This document shows, piece after piece, positions 49,609 to 58,579 of a stretch of DNA of 64,000 nucleotides. Positions within the stretch are counted from its first letter, which is position 1. Every line of letters begins with the position of its first letter. Below the pieces are notes generated by a model. It saw only the letters and a list, made by a program, of their open reading frames with translations. It made no database searches and had not been told where the DNA came from. This DNA is from JACCXG01 sp963785755. Lineage in GTDB: Bacteria > Acidobacteriota > Vicinamibacteria > Vicinamibacterales > 2-12-FULL-66-21. A program made the translations under genes and the position numbers. Where the stretch lies: contig CAWAXG010000056.1 of NCBI GenBank assembly GCA_963785755.1, forward strand, positions 1 to 64,000. Reading direction: 5' to 3'.

Positions 49609-51783
49609 ATGCGCGCATACTCCCGGACTACAACGCCCGCACTCGTCCTGATCGCGGTTCTCGCCGCCGGCGCCGCAGTTGTGCTGGCCGGCTCCGGGAC
49701 CGCGTCACAACAACAACAACAACAACAACAGCAGCAGCCGCCCACGCAACCTGCCGCCCAGCAGCCGACTCCGCCGCAGCCTGCCGGCGAGCCGCCGGCG
49801 GGGCAGCCGGCGCAACCCCAGCAGCCACCGATTCGGTCGGGGATCAATTTCGTCCGCGTCGACGTCATTGCCACCGACGGCAAGGGAGAGCCGATCCTCG
49901 ACCTCAAGCCGGACGAGTTCTCGGTGACCGAGGATGGCAAGGTGCAGAAGATCGAACAGTTCTCGGTCGTGAAGATCGACGCCGTCGCGCAGACTGAGAA
50001 CCGCCCCACGTCCGCAATCCGCAGCAACTACGACGAGGAGCGCGAAGCCGCGCGTCCCGATGTCCGGCTCTTCGTGCTGCTGCTCGACGACTACCACGTG
50101 CGGCGCGGCAACGACATGGCGGTGCGAAAGCCGCTAGTCGATTTCGTCCAGAACCAGCTCGACCCGGCGGACATGGTGGCGGTGATGTACCCGCTGACGC
50201 CGGTCGCCGACATCAGCTTCTCCCGCAATCGCAGCGCGCTCATCAGCGCCATCGAGCAATTCGAGGGGCGCAAGTTCGACTACCGGCCGCGCAACCCGAT
50301 GGAGGAGCAGTACGCCTACTACCCGGCGGCGACGGTGGAGCGGATCAGGAACCAGGTGACGATGGGCGCGCTCAAGGGTGCCTCGGTGCGCCTCGGCGGG
50401 CTGCGCGAAGGGCGCAAGTCAATCATCTTCGTCAGCGAAGGCTTCACGACCACGCTGCCGGCGCAGCTGAACGATCCGATCGCGGCGATGCCCGGTGTCG
50501 GCAACCCCGTCTCGCGGCGCCCGCTGCCGCAGACCCCGGCGACCGACGCCGCCGCGACGCGCGCCGACTTCATGAACTCCGCCGATCTGTTGAACGAGAT
50601 GCGCGACGTGTTCGATATCGCGAACAAACAGAACACCTCGATCTATCCCGTCGATCCGCGCGGGCTCGCGGCGGTGGAGTACGGGATCAACGAGGGCGTC
50701 GGGCAGACCATGGACCGCAATCATCTCAACGCGTCGCTCGATACGCTGCGGGTGCTCGCGTCGAATACGGACGGCCGCGCGATCATCAATCGCAACGATC
50801 TGGCGATGGGCATGAAGCAGATCATCCGCGACTCGAGCGCCTACTATCTGATCGGCTACAGTTCGACGCCGGCGCCGACCGATGGCAAGTTCCACGAGAT
50901 CAAGGTGCGCGTGACGCGCCGCGGCGTGGACCTTCGTCACCGGAAGGGGTACTGGGCGTTAACGGCTGATGACGCCGCCCGGGCGAGTGCGCCAGCGAAG
51001 CCGGGAGCGCCGCCCGCCGTCGCCGCGGCGCTCAATTCGATTGCGGAGCCCGAGCGCGGCCGCCCGGCCCGCTTCTGGATCGGCACGTCGCGCGGCGAGA
51101 ACGGAATGACCCGCGTGACGTTCACCTGGCAGGCCGTCGCGGCGGCAGCGAGCGCGCAGGCGAGCGCGAACGACCAGGCCGCTCGAATCCTGCTCGTGGC
51201 CAGCACGCCCGATGGGCGCGGACTCTTCAAAGGACGCACGCCGGACGACGCTGCAGCGGCGGCACCCGCGGCTGCCGCCGGCACCACACCTGCTCCGGTC
51301 GGCGGAACGGTCAGTTTCGATGCCCCTCCCGGCCAGGCGCAGCTTCGCATCGTCATCGAGGGGGTCAAAGGGCAGGTCATCGATTCGGTGACGCGCGAGC
51401 TCACGCTGCCGGACTTCACGCGAGTGCAGGTCTCACTCGCGACGGCGCGCGTGTTCCGAGGCCGTACGGTTCGCGATCTCGCGAACATCAGAGCGAATCC
51501 GGCGACGCCGCCGACCGCCGACCGCGAGTTCTCCCGCACCGATCGGCTGCTGGTTCGCACCGAGGCGTACGCGCCAGGCGGCGCCGTGCCGGCGATGACC
51601 GCGCGGCTCTTGAATCGCTCAGGGGCGAAGATGGCGGATCTGCCGGTGCAGGCGCAGGGGAGTGCAGGCGAGGTCGAGCTGCCGCTGTCGGCGCTTCCGG
51701 TTGGCGACTATCTGATCGAGGTGAACGCGAAGACCGAAACGGGCGCCGCACAGGAGCTGGTCGCCTTCAAAGTCGGCCGGTAG
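49609..51783 (+). CDS. Secreted VWFA-related Acidobacterial-domain protein with poly-Gln stretch
   Basis: The 724-residue protein has an N-terminal export signal (TPALVLIAVLAAGAAVVLAG) and then ten glutamines in a row from CAA/CAG codons (about 49708-49737), with a Pro/Gln-rich linker. The mature core opens INFVRVDVIATDGKGEPILD and LKPDEFSVTEDGKVQKIEQF. The VWA domain includes FVLLLDDYHVRRGNDMAVRK, IFVSEGFTTTLPAQ, and the marker IYPVDPRGLAAVEYG; YYLIGYSSTPAPTDGKFHEI follows. It lies divergent from the acyl-CoA dehydrogenase gene. Role and partner are unknown. Confidence 0.9.
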   Translation: MRAYSRTTTPALVLIAVLAAGAAVVLAGSGTASQQQQQQQQQQPPTQPAAQQPTPPQPAGEPPAGQPAQPQQPPIRSGINFVRVDVIATDGKGEPILDLKPDEFSVTEDGKVQKIEQFSVVKIDAVAQTENRPTSAIRSNYDEEREAARPDVRLFVLLLDDYHVRRGNDMAVRKPLVDFVQNQLDPADMVAVMYPLTPVADISFSRNRSALISAIEQFEGRKFDYRPRNPMEEQYAYYPAATVERIRNQVTMGALKGASVRLGGLREGRKSIIFVSEGFTTTLPAQLNDPIAAMPGVGNPVSRRPLPQTPATDAAATRADFMNSADLLNEMRDVFDIANKQNTSIYPVDPRGLAAVEYGINEGVGQTMDRNHLNASLDTLRVLASNTDGRAIINRNDLAMGMKQIIRDSSAYYLIGYSSTPAPTDGKFHEIKVRVTRRGVDLRHRKGYWALTADDAARASAPAKPGAPPAVAAALNSIAEPERGRPARFWIGTSRGENGMTRVTFTWQAVAAAASAQASANDQAARILLVASTPDGRGLFKGRTPDDAAAAAPAAAAGTTPAPVGGTVSFDAPPGQAQLRIVIEGVKGQVIDSVTRELTLPDFTRVQVSLATARVFRGRTVRDLANIRANPATPPTADREFSRTDRLLVRTEAYAPGGAVPAMTARLLNRSGAKMADLPVQAQGSAGEVELPLSALPVGDYLIEVNAKTETGAAQELVAFKVGR

Positions 51784-51793
51784 GACGCGCACG

Positions 51794-52639
51794 TCACGGT
51801 TTCCCGGCCCGGAGAAACGACGAGACCGCGCTCCGGAACGCCTCGGGCGACGTCAGGTTCAGCATGTGACCGCCGGCAGGAACGACCACGAGCGTCGCCC
51901 CTGGCAGCTGGCGTTCGAGCACGACCGCCTGCTCACGCTGAGCAGCAAGATCACGCTCGCCAACGAGGACAAGGGTCGGTACCGCGACGTCCTTCAGCCG
52001 TTCCGCCGCCGGCCGCGACGGCGCCTTCATCAGCTCCCGCGGCACGTTCCACAGCCGGCCATTCTCGGTCACCATCGTCCGCACCAGCTGACGCGATTCC
52101 GTCGGAACGTCGAAGAGCGGTGACGCCAGCATCACTTCCTGTGCCTTGATGAAATCACGCGCCTGCAGCGCCGCGATCAGATCGGTGAAGAACGCAGGCC
52201 GTTCCTTCGGGACGTATCCACTTATCGCCGGCGCGGTGAGGACCACACGAGTGACCCGTGTCGGCGCCTGAAGCGCTGCGTCGAGCGCGATGGTCGAACC
52301 GGCGGAGAGCCCGATCAGCGACGCCGACGCGATGCCGAGCTCGTCGAGCAGCGAGAACAGATCGTCCGTGTGGCTGAAGGGCGACACTGGCACATCGGAC
52401 TGGCCGTGGGCCCGGAGGTCGTATCGCACGACGGTGAAGTCGCGCTTCAGCCAGTCGGTTTCCGCGGCCCACATCCGGCGATCGAGATTCGACCCGGAAA
52501 TCAAGACCACCGGTGGTCCGCTGCCCTGGACGTCGTAGGCGATTCCCGACGTCGTCCGGCCGGACCGCACGCCGCCCTGCGCGACCGTGAGTGCAGCGGC
52601 CAGCGCCGCCGCGACGCCGGCGGTCAGGACCGGATTCAT
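51794..52639 (-). CDS. Alpha/beta hydrolase, exported
   Basis: This 281-residue hydrolase has a signal-like N-terminus (NPVLTAGVAAALAAALTVAQ). The fold follows: GPPVVLISGSNLDRRMW, DLRAHGQSDVP, the nucleophile GLSAGST, the acid VLVGERDLAAQ, and the histidine PAGGHMLNLTSPEAF. It is similar to 3-oxoadipate enol-lactonase and other carboxylesterases. ATG 52639 overlaps the stop of the SRPBCC gene (ATGA). It is the third gene of the ArsR-led operon. Confidence 0.88.
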   Translation of the reverse strand: MNPVLTAGVAAALAAALTVAQGGVRSGRTTSGIAYDVQGSGPPVVLISGSNLDRRMWAAETDWLKRDFTVVRYDLRAHGQSDVPVSPFSHTDDLFSLLDELGIASASLIGLSAGSTIALDAALQAPTRVTRVVLTAPAISGYVPKERPAFFTDLIAALQARDFIKAQEVMLASPLFDVPTESRQLVRTMVTENGRLWNVPRELMKAPSRPAAERLKDVAVPTLVLVGERDLAAQREQAVVLERQLPGATLVVVPAGGHMLNLTSPEAFRSAVSSFLRAGKP

Positions 52640-53445
52640 GTCTGATCGCCAGACGCGGGCGCCAGCGGATGCTGCGACCAGAATCCCGTGACCGAGCGGA
52701 TCCGACCATCCGCACCGAGCTCGAAGACGCTCAGGCCGGTGGCGCGCTGCTCGCCCGCATCGTTCAGGACGAGCCAGTCGCTCACGGCCATGCCCTGACA
52801 CTGCCTGACGTCTCCAGCGCGCTGGATTCGAACGCCCGGCATGAAGCGCAGGGATGCGGCGATGTGACTCGCGAGATCGTCCATGCCGTCGAGCGCGCTG
52901 AACCGGTCCCGTACACGGATGTCGCCCGATGCGATGGCCCGCAGCTCGGACTCGCGGGTGCCGGCGTCGGCCTCCGACCAGACGGCAAACCATCGATCGA
53001 CGAGCCGCGCGCTGTCCCCGTGCAGCTCGTTGGCGACGATGTTGGCGAAGAGCGAGAGCTGATAGCGCCAACCCTGCAGATGCTCGTCGCGAACGCGCGG
53101 CTCCGAAAATGCGTGTGTGAGTCGAAGGCGTGTTGACCCGCCGTGGTCTTCGAGGGCGATCGTCACGAGCGACGCCCCCGGGGCGACGGGCACGCCCTTC
53201 GCGTAGCCGTAGGTGAACACCAGCCGCTCGGGCGGATCGATCTCGAGGACCTCGCCGACGGCTTCAGTGCCGCCCGGGTATCTGATCAACACGCGCCCGG
53301 ACGGATGCGGCTCGATCGTGGACCCGGCGCCCCACCACGATGCCCATCGGACCGGATCGGTAAAGAAGCGGAATACCGTCTCGCGCCGCGCGCCGATGAT
53401 CAGCGTGCGTTCGAGGTGGTGGATCAGCGTGGCGCTCTCAGTCAT
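52636..53445 (-). CDS. AHSA1/SRPBCC domain fused to a SnoaL-like domain
   Basis: The 269-residue protein has an N-terminal SRPBCC domain with LIHHLERTLIIGARRETVFR, FFTDPVRWASWWG, LIRYPGGTEAVGEVLEIDPP and RLRLTHAF. An NTF2-like C-terminal half follows (GMDDLASHIAASLRFMPGVR, and GLSVFELGADGRIRSVTGFW). AHSA1-type proteins next to ArsR regulators are common in bacteria, and their ligand is unknown. ATG 53445 overlaps the arsR stop by four bases, and the downstream hydrolase is also coupled. Confidence 0.88.
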   Translation of the reverse strand: MTESATLIHHLERTLIIGARRETVFRFFTDPVRWASWWGAGSTIEPHPSGRVLIRYPGGTEAVGEVLEIDPPERLVFTYGYAKGVPVAPGASLVTIALEDHGGSTRLRLTHAFSEPRVRDEHLQGWRYQLSLFANIVANELHGDSARLVDRWFAVWSEADAGTRESELRAIASGDIRVRDRFSALDGMDDLASHIAASLRFMPGVRIQRAGDVRQCQGMAVSDWLVLNDAGEQRATGLSVFELGADGRIRSVTGFWSQHPLAPASGDQT

Positions 53446-53795
53446 CGCGTGCGTCTCCGGCGCAAATGCCCCGGCCGCGGCCCGCGCCGGGATTCCTCGA
53501 GCTCGGCCTGCAGCTTCAACCGCCACAGCGAGTCGGCCCACATCCGTTCCAGCATCCTGGCGACCGGTCCGAGCGCCTCGCGCCGGGCGCGATAGAAGCG
53601 ATGCCGCCCCTCGGCGCGCACGTCGACCAGCCCGGCCTCGGCGAGCGCGCGCAGCTGCAGCGACACGGCCCCGAACGTGACGTCGGGCATCGCCGCATGA
53701 ATGTCCCCGGCCATCAGCTCGCCGGTCCACACCAGCCGCAGAATCTCGCGCCGCCGAGGCGACGCCAGCGCAGCAAGGGCCGCGGCTTCAGTCAT
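53442..53795 (-). CDS. ArsR-family transcriptional regulator
   Basis: This 117-residue winged-helix repressor has LAALASPRRREILRLVWTGE, the recognition region VTFGAVSLQLRALAEAGLVD and the wing VRAEGRHRFYRARREAL. No cysteine metal-binding motif (ELCVCDL) is present, so it is not an arsenic sensor of the classical kind. It is of the group that controls AHSA1-domain genes. It heads the operon arsR, AHSA1-SnoaL, hydrolase. An inverted repeat overlaps its promoter region (53805-53820). Confidence 0.92.
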   Translation of the reverse strand: MTEAAALAALASPRRREILRLVWTGELMAGDIHAAMPDVTFGAVSLQLRALAEAGLVDVRAEGRHRFYRARREALGPVARMLERMWADSLWRLKLQAELEESRRGPRPGHLRRRRTR

Positions 53796-53804
53796 GGGAT
53801 TAAG

Positions 53805-53820
53805 TTTAGTTAAAACTAAA
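53805..53820 (-). promoter_or_regulatory. Probable ArsR operator
   Basis: A perfect inverted repeat TTTAGTT-AA-AACTAAA lies 9 bases upstream of the arsR ATG and is followed by more AT-rich sequence (AATATTGTCAAG on the plus strand). It is an island of AT-rich DNA in this GC-rich window. It fits the size of winged-helix dimer sites and suggests autoregulation. Confidence 0.7.
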
Positions 53821-53887
53821 ATATTGTCAAGCCGCCAAGTAAAGTCCGAAAAAATGCCTTGTGCAGATGACTACTACCGGAGGAAGA

Positions 53888-53948
53888 ACCCTTGAACCTT
53901 GAACCCCTGAACCTTTGAACCCCTGAACCCTTGAACCCCTGAACCCTG
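53888..53948. repeat. TTGAACCC-type tandem array
   Basis: Units of TTGAACCC, TGAACCCC and TGAACCTT follow each other with a period near eight to ten bases. The array lies between the divergent/tandem arsR promoter and the 3' end of the glutamate dehydrogenase gene. It is a further member of the window's short-period arrays. Confidence 0.85.
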
Positions 53949-53949
53949 A

Positions 53950-55200
<1,251 letters not shown>

Positions 55201-55454
55201 GTGACTCCTGTCTCGCGCCGACCGGACCCTTTCCGGTCGCACGGCGAAAGTCAAACAGGCCAAGCTACTGTGACAGAATGCGGCAAGTCAACCCTGGCTC
55301 ACGCGCGTCGAACTGCCGATTGCGAATCGTCCGGAGAATCGTCCGCGAGTGAGCGGAGCGAGCGAGCCACGAGAGCGGAGCGGGGCGAAAGGGGCCCCGC
55401 GAGCGAGCGTGTAAGGGGGCCCGGGGGACGAAGTCCCCCGGTGAGAAAAGCGAG

Positions 55455-57407
55455 ATGCCCATGAAGAACGCCGCGCTCGCCGTCGTGGCGATCTGCGGTC
55501 TCGGCGCGCTGGCCGGCGCGCAGCAGGCCGCTGCTCCGGTTCCGACCCTCGCCCTGGTGAACGCTCGCGTCTACACGCTCGAGCCGTCGCGGCCGTGGGC
55601 TGAGGCCGTTGCGGTCGCCGGCTCGCGGATCGCCGCCGTCGGCACGACGACAGACATTCGTGCGCTCACGACGTCCTCCACGCGCGTCATCGACCTCGCC
55701 GGCGCCTTCGTCGTCCCTGGCTTCAACGACGCCCACGTGCACATCGACAGCACCGGCGCCTTGCTGCTCGGCGTCAACCTGCTCGACGTGCACGAGCCGG
55801 ATGCCTTCACCGCGCGCATGCGTGAGGCGGCGGGCCGCTTGCCGAAGGGAAGCTGGATTACGCGTGGTGACTGGGGGGCGTACCAGCAGTGGGCCCCAGG
55901 GTCCCCGGGGCAGCCGGCAACGCAGGCGAGCGCGGCCGCGGCTCGCGGGCCGTTCACGCCTTCACGCGATCTCATCGATCAGGTCACGCCGGATCACCCG
56001 GTGTTCGTCAACCGTTTCGATCGCAGCATGTTCCTGGCGAACAGCGTGGCGCTGGCGCGCGCCGGTATCGACGATCGCACGCCGGCGCCGCCTGGGGGAG
56101 AGATTGGGAAGGACGCCTCGGGCCGGCTGACCGGAATCCTCAAGGGATCTGCCGCCGATCTCGTACGCAAAGTCATTCCACCGATTCCCTTCGAACAACG
56201 GCTCGCGCAGGTGCGGGCCGTGCTCAGGGAAGCGCGTGAGGGCGGCGTCACGACCATTCAGGATCTCACCAGCGCTGATCAGCTGCGCGCGTATCGGCAT
56301 CTGCAGAAGCACGACGAGCTCACCGCGCGACTCATGCTTCGTCCGACGCTGGACAACGTCGGACATGTCGAGGCAATCGGGATTCCGCCGGGCTTCGGCG
56401 ATGACTGGCTGAAGTTCATCGGCTACAAGGCGTGGGTCGACGGGATCATGGGCAGCAGCGGCGCGATGTTCTTCGAGCCGTACAGTCACGACGCCGGCAA
56501 CAAGGGGCTGCTCCGGGACATCATGCGCCCGGAAGGCCGCGACGGCGCCGCCATGAACATGACCGCGGCGGATCGCTACACCGATTTCCCACCCGGCAAT
56601 CTCGAGCGGCTCCTCGAGCAGGCCGTCCGCACCGGGCTTCCGCCGCACATCCATGCCATCGGCGACAAGGGCAACCGCATCATCCTGGACGTCTACGAGA
56701 AGATCCTCGCCAAACACGGCCTGACGGCGAGCGATCATCGGTGGCGGGTCATTCATGCGCAGGTCGTGCACCCTGACGACTTTCCGCGCTTCGGCCGGCT
56801 GAAACTCGTGGCCGAGGTCAACCCGTACCACATCTCGGACGACATGCGGTGGATGGAGGAGCGGATCGGCCACGCCCGGTCGCGCGGCGCCTACGCGTTC
56901 CGCAAGCTGAAGGACGCCGGCGCCGTACTGATCTTCGGCAGCGACAGTCCGGGCACCAACGCTGCCCGCTACTTCTTGAATCCGGTGTATGGGCTCTACG
57001 CGGCGGTCACCCGTCAGACGTTGAAGGGCGAACCGAAGGCTGGCTGGTTTCCAGACCAGCGTCTGACGATCGAGGAGGCGTTGGAGGCCTACACCAAAGC
57101 GCCGGCGTGGGCTTCGTTCGAAGAGGACAGCAAGGGGACGATCGCCGTTGGGAAGCTGGCGGATTTCGCCGTCTTCGACACCGATCTCGTTCGTGTCGGA
57201 CGGTCGGAACCCGCCAGGTTGCTCGAAGCGCGAGTGCAGTACACGGTCGCGGGTGGCCGCGTCGTCTACGAAGCCGCTCGCTCTATTGCACCGTCGCGCA
57301 GACAGCCCACGCGCGGATCTGCACGCCAGTCAGGCCGCCCGGCGAGCTGTTACGGTAGGTCACCCTCCAACCTGAGGTCCCGTTCTCATGCGGCGCCGAC
57401 GCCATGA
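55455..57407 (+). CDS. Exported amidohydrolase (YtcJ-like), extended C-terminus
   Basis: The 650-residue protein has a signal peptide (MPMKNAALAVVAICGLGALA). The metal-dependent hydrolase domain shows VVPGFNDAHVHIDSTGALLL, with the HxH pair, TIQDLTSADQLRAYRHL, PPHIHAIGDKGNRIILDVY and FGSDSPGTNAARYF. The predicted substrate is a cyclic amide or formamide; YtcJ-like enzymes are poorly defined. Conserved sequence ends at GGRVVYEA (about 57280). The last 42 residues are Arg/Pro/Ser-rich and overlap the convergent collagen-like gene, so the family stop codon seems lost. ATG 55455 is followed by a second ATG at 55461. Confidence 0.88.
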   Translation: MPMKNAALAVVAICGLGALAGAQQAAAPVPTLALVNARVYTLEPSRPWAEAVAVAGSRIAAVGTTTDIRALTTSSTRVIDLAGAFVVPGFNDAHVHIDSTGALLLGVNLLDVHEPDAFTARMREAAGRLPKGSWITRGDWGAYQQWAPGSPGQPATQASAAAARGPFTPSRDLIDQVTPDHPVFVNRFDRSMFLANSVALARAGIDDRTPAPPGGEIGKDASGRLTGILKGSAADLVRKVIPPIPFEQRLAQVRAVLREAREGGVTTIQDLTSADQLRAYRHLQKHDELTARLMLRPTLDNVGHVEAIGIPPGFGDDWLKFIGYKAWVDGIMGSSGAMFFEPYSHDAGNKGLLRDIMRPEGRDGAAMNMTAADRYTDFPPGNLERLLEQAVRTGLPPHIHAIGDKGNRIILDVYEKILAKHGLTASDHRWRVIHAQVVHPDDFPRFGRLKLVAEVNPYHISDDMRWMEERIGHARSRGAYAFRKLKDAGAVLIFGSDSPGTNAARYFLNPVYGLYAAVTRQTLKGEPKAGWFPDQRLTIEEALEAYTKAPAWASFEEDSKGTIAVGKLADFAVFDTDLVRVGRSEPARLLEARVQYTVAGGRVVYEAARSIAPSRRQPTRGSARQSGRPASCYGRSPSNLRSRSHAAPTP

Positions 57408-58176
57408 TGGTCAGCAGGTGCGACTGGCTGCCGAGCAGCTCGTGCCCGCCGCCAACCGCGCGCTTCCCCGTCGGGCAGGTGGCCATGATCGATGAGGAAA
57501 TCAAGAAACCCACGTTGATCGATCCCGTATCCCCGACGATCCGCTCGTAGCCGCTGACGCCGTTGGTGCCGGGTGCTCCCTGCGGTCCCACGAATCCCTG
57601 CGGTCCCTGAGGCCCTTGCAGGCCCTGCGGTCCTTGAGGACCCTGCGTTCCGGTCGCACCCTGCGGACCCTGTGCTCCCTGGGGGCCCGTCGCGCCGGTG
57701 TCACCCTTCGGGCCCTGCGCGCCGGTATCTCCCTTCGGCCCCTGAGCGCCTGTGTCTCCCTTGGGGCCTGGAGGTCCGGGCGGCCCCGCGGGGCCCATCG
57801 GTCCTTCTTTGCCCTCGATGATCACGGGCGGGTTTGTCGTGACGTAGAATTCGTCACGATCGAGAGTCGAGTTGCCCCGGATGACCGTGAACAGATACGT
57901 GCCGTTCAGCGCCGACGTGGGAACCGACACGATCAACTCATCGTCGGTCGCGCTGAGCAGCGTCATCGGGTAGGTCTCGCAATAAACGTACGGCCGACGC
58001 GGGCCGAAGTTCATTCCCTTCAACGTGACCGTGTCGTTGGCGCGATCGACGGTCGCGCTCAGGATCACGAGTTGCTTTTGCACCTGCTGAGGCTCTCTCG
58101 CCTGCGCGTGCGCGTTCGAGGCCCCAATCACCAAAATCGCAGCAACAAAGGCCGCGACGGTTCGTGCGCTCTCCAT
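57283..58176 (-). CDS. Secreted collagen-like protein with IPT/TIG domain
   Basis: This 297-residue protein has a signal peptide (MESARTVAAFVAAILVIGAS), and an IPT/TIG-like Ig domain (VILSATVDRANDTVTLKGMN, TTNPPVIIEGKEGP). A collagen-like stretch of about 85 residues follows, with about 28 Gly-X-Y triplets (GPKGDTGAQGPKGDTG repeated, then GPQGAQGPQGATGTQGPQG). The C-terminal 80 residues form a globular end with a Cys pair (ATCPTGKRAVGGGHELL, RAWAVCATVQ). Such proteins form triple helices outside the cell. It overlaps the amidohydrolase gene by 125 bases on the other strand. Confidence 0.93.
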   Translation of the reverse strand: MESARTVAAFVAAILVIGASNAHAQAREPQQVQKQLVILSATVDRANDTVTLKGMNFGPRRPYVYCETYPMTLLSATDDELIVSVPTSALNGTYLFTVIRGNSTLDRDEFYVTTNPPVIIEGKEGPMGPAGPPGPPGPKGDTGAQGPKGDTGAQGPKGDTGATGPQGAQGPQGATGTQGPQGPQGLQGPQGPQGFVGPQGAPGTNGVSGYERIVGDTGSINVGFLISSSIMATCPTGKRAVGGGHELLGSQSHLLTIMASAPHENGTSGWRVTYRNSSPGGLTGVQIRAWAVCATVQ

Positions 58177-58579
58177 GGTTTCCTCCAGAAACGTACTCGC
58201 CCTCAGTTGAGCAAGTGGAGGGCCAGCCGAGCCATACGGGACGGTTTGGAGGGGAATCGACGGCGGCGCAATTACTTACGGCGGTTCCCCGGTTCCGGGG
58301 GGCCCGGAGAGGGGGCGGCCAGCTGTGCGACGTTCTGGGACACCACCCGACAGACCGGAAACGACGAATTTGTTCAATGTTCTGTGCATCCGCTTAATGC
58401 GACGTCAAAAGTGCGCCGATTCAGGACACACGCGACGGAATTAGTAGGTTCAGCGAGGATAGCCGGTTGCCCTGCGCCGTTTGGTGCGCGCCCGGCAACG
58501 TTCGCGCGACCCCCACTGCGACGGCAAAAGACCGCTGTCACAAGGGGTTAGCAATTCGGCGGGCTATAATGACGCAGCT
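58177..58579. other. Divergent promoter spacer
   Basis: The 403 bases between the collagen-like and mutase genes have no supported gene. A GC-rich inverted stretch (CCCCGGTTCCGGGG, about 58286-58299) lies in the middle. The mutase promoter is at the right end. Nothing else was identified. Confidence 0.55.
58565..58570 (+). promoter_or_regulatory. -10 element of the mutase gene, probable leaderless transcript
   Basis: TATAAT in GCTATAAT ends nine bases before the ATG at 58580, with no Shine-Dalgarno motif between. Transcription seven bases after the hexamer would start within three bases of the ATG, so the mRNA would be leaderless. Confidence 0.5.

Noticed and set aside
53442..53795. Arsenic-sensing ArsR
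   Set aside because: The cysteine motif needed for arsenite binding is absent, and no ars genes are nearby.
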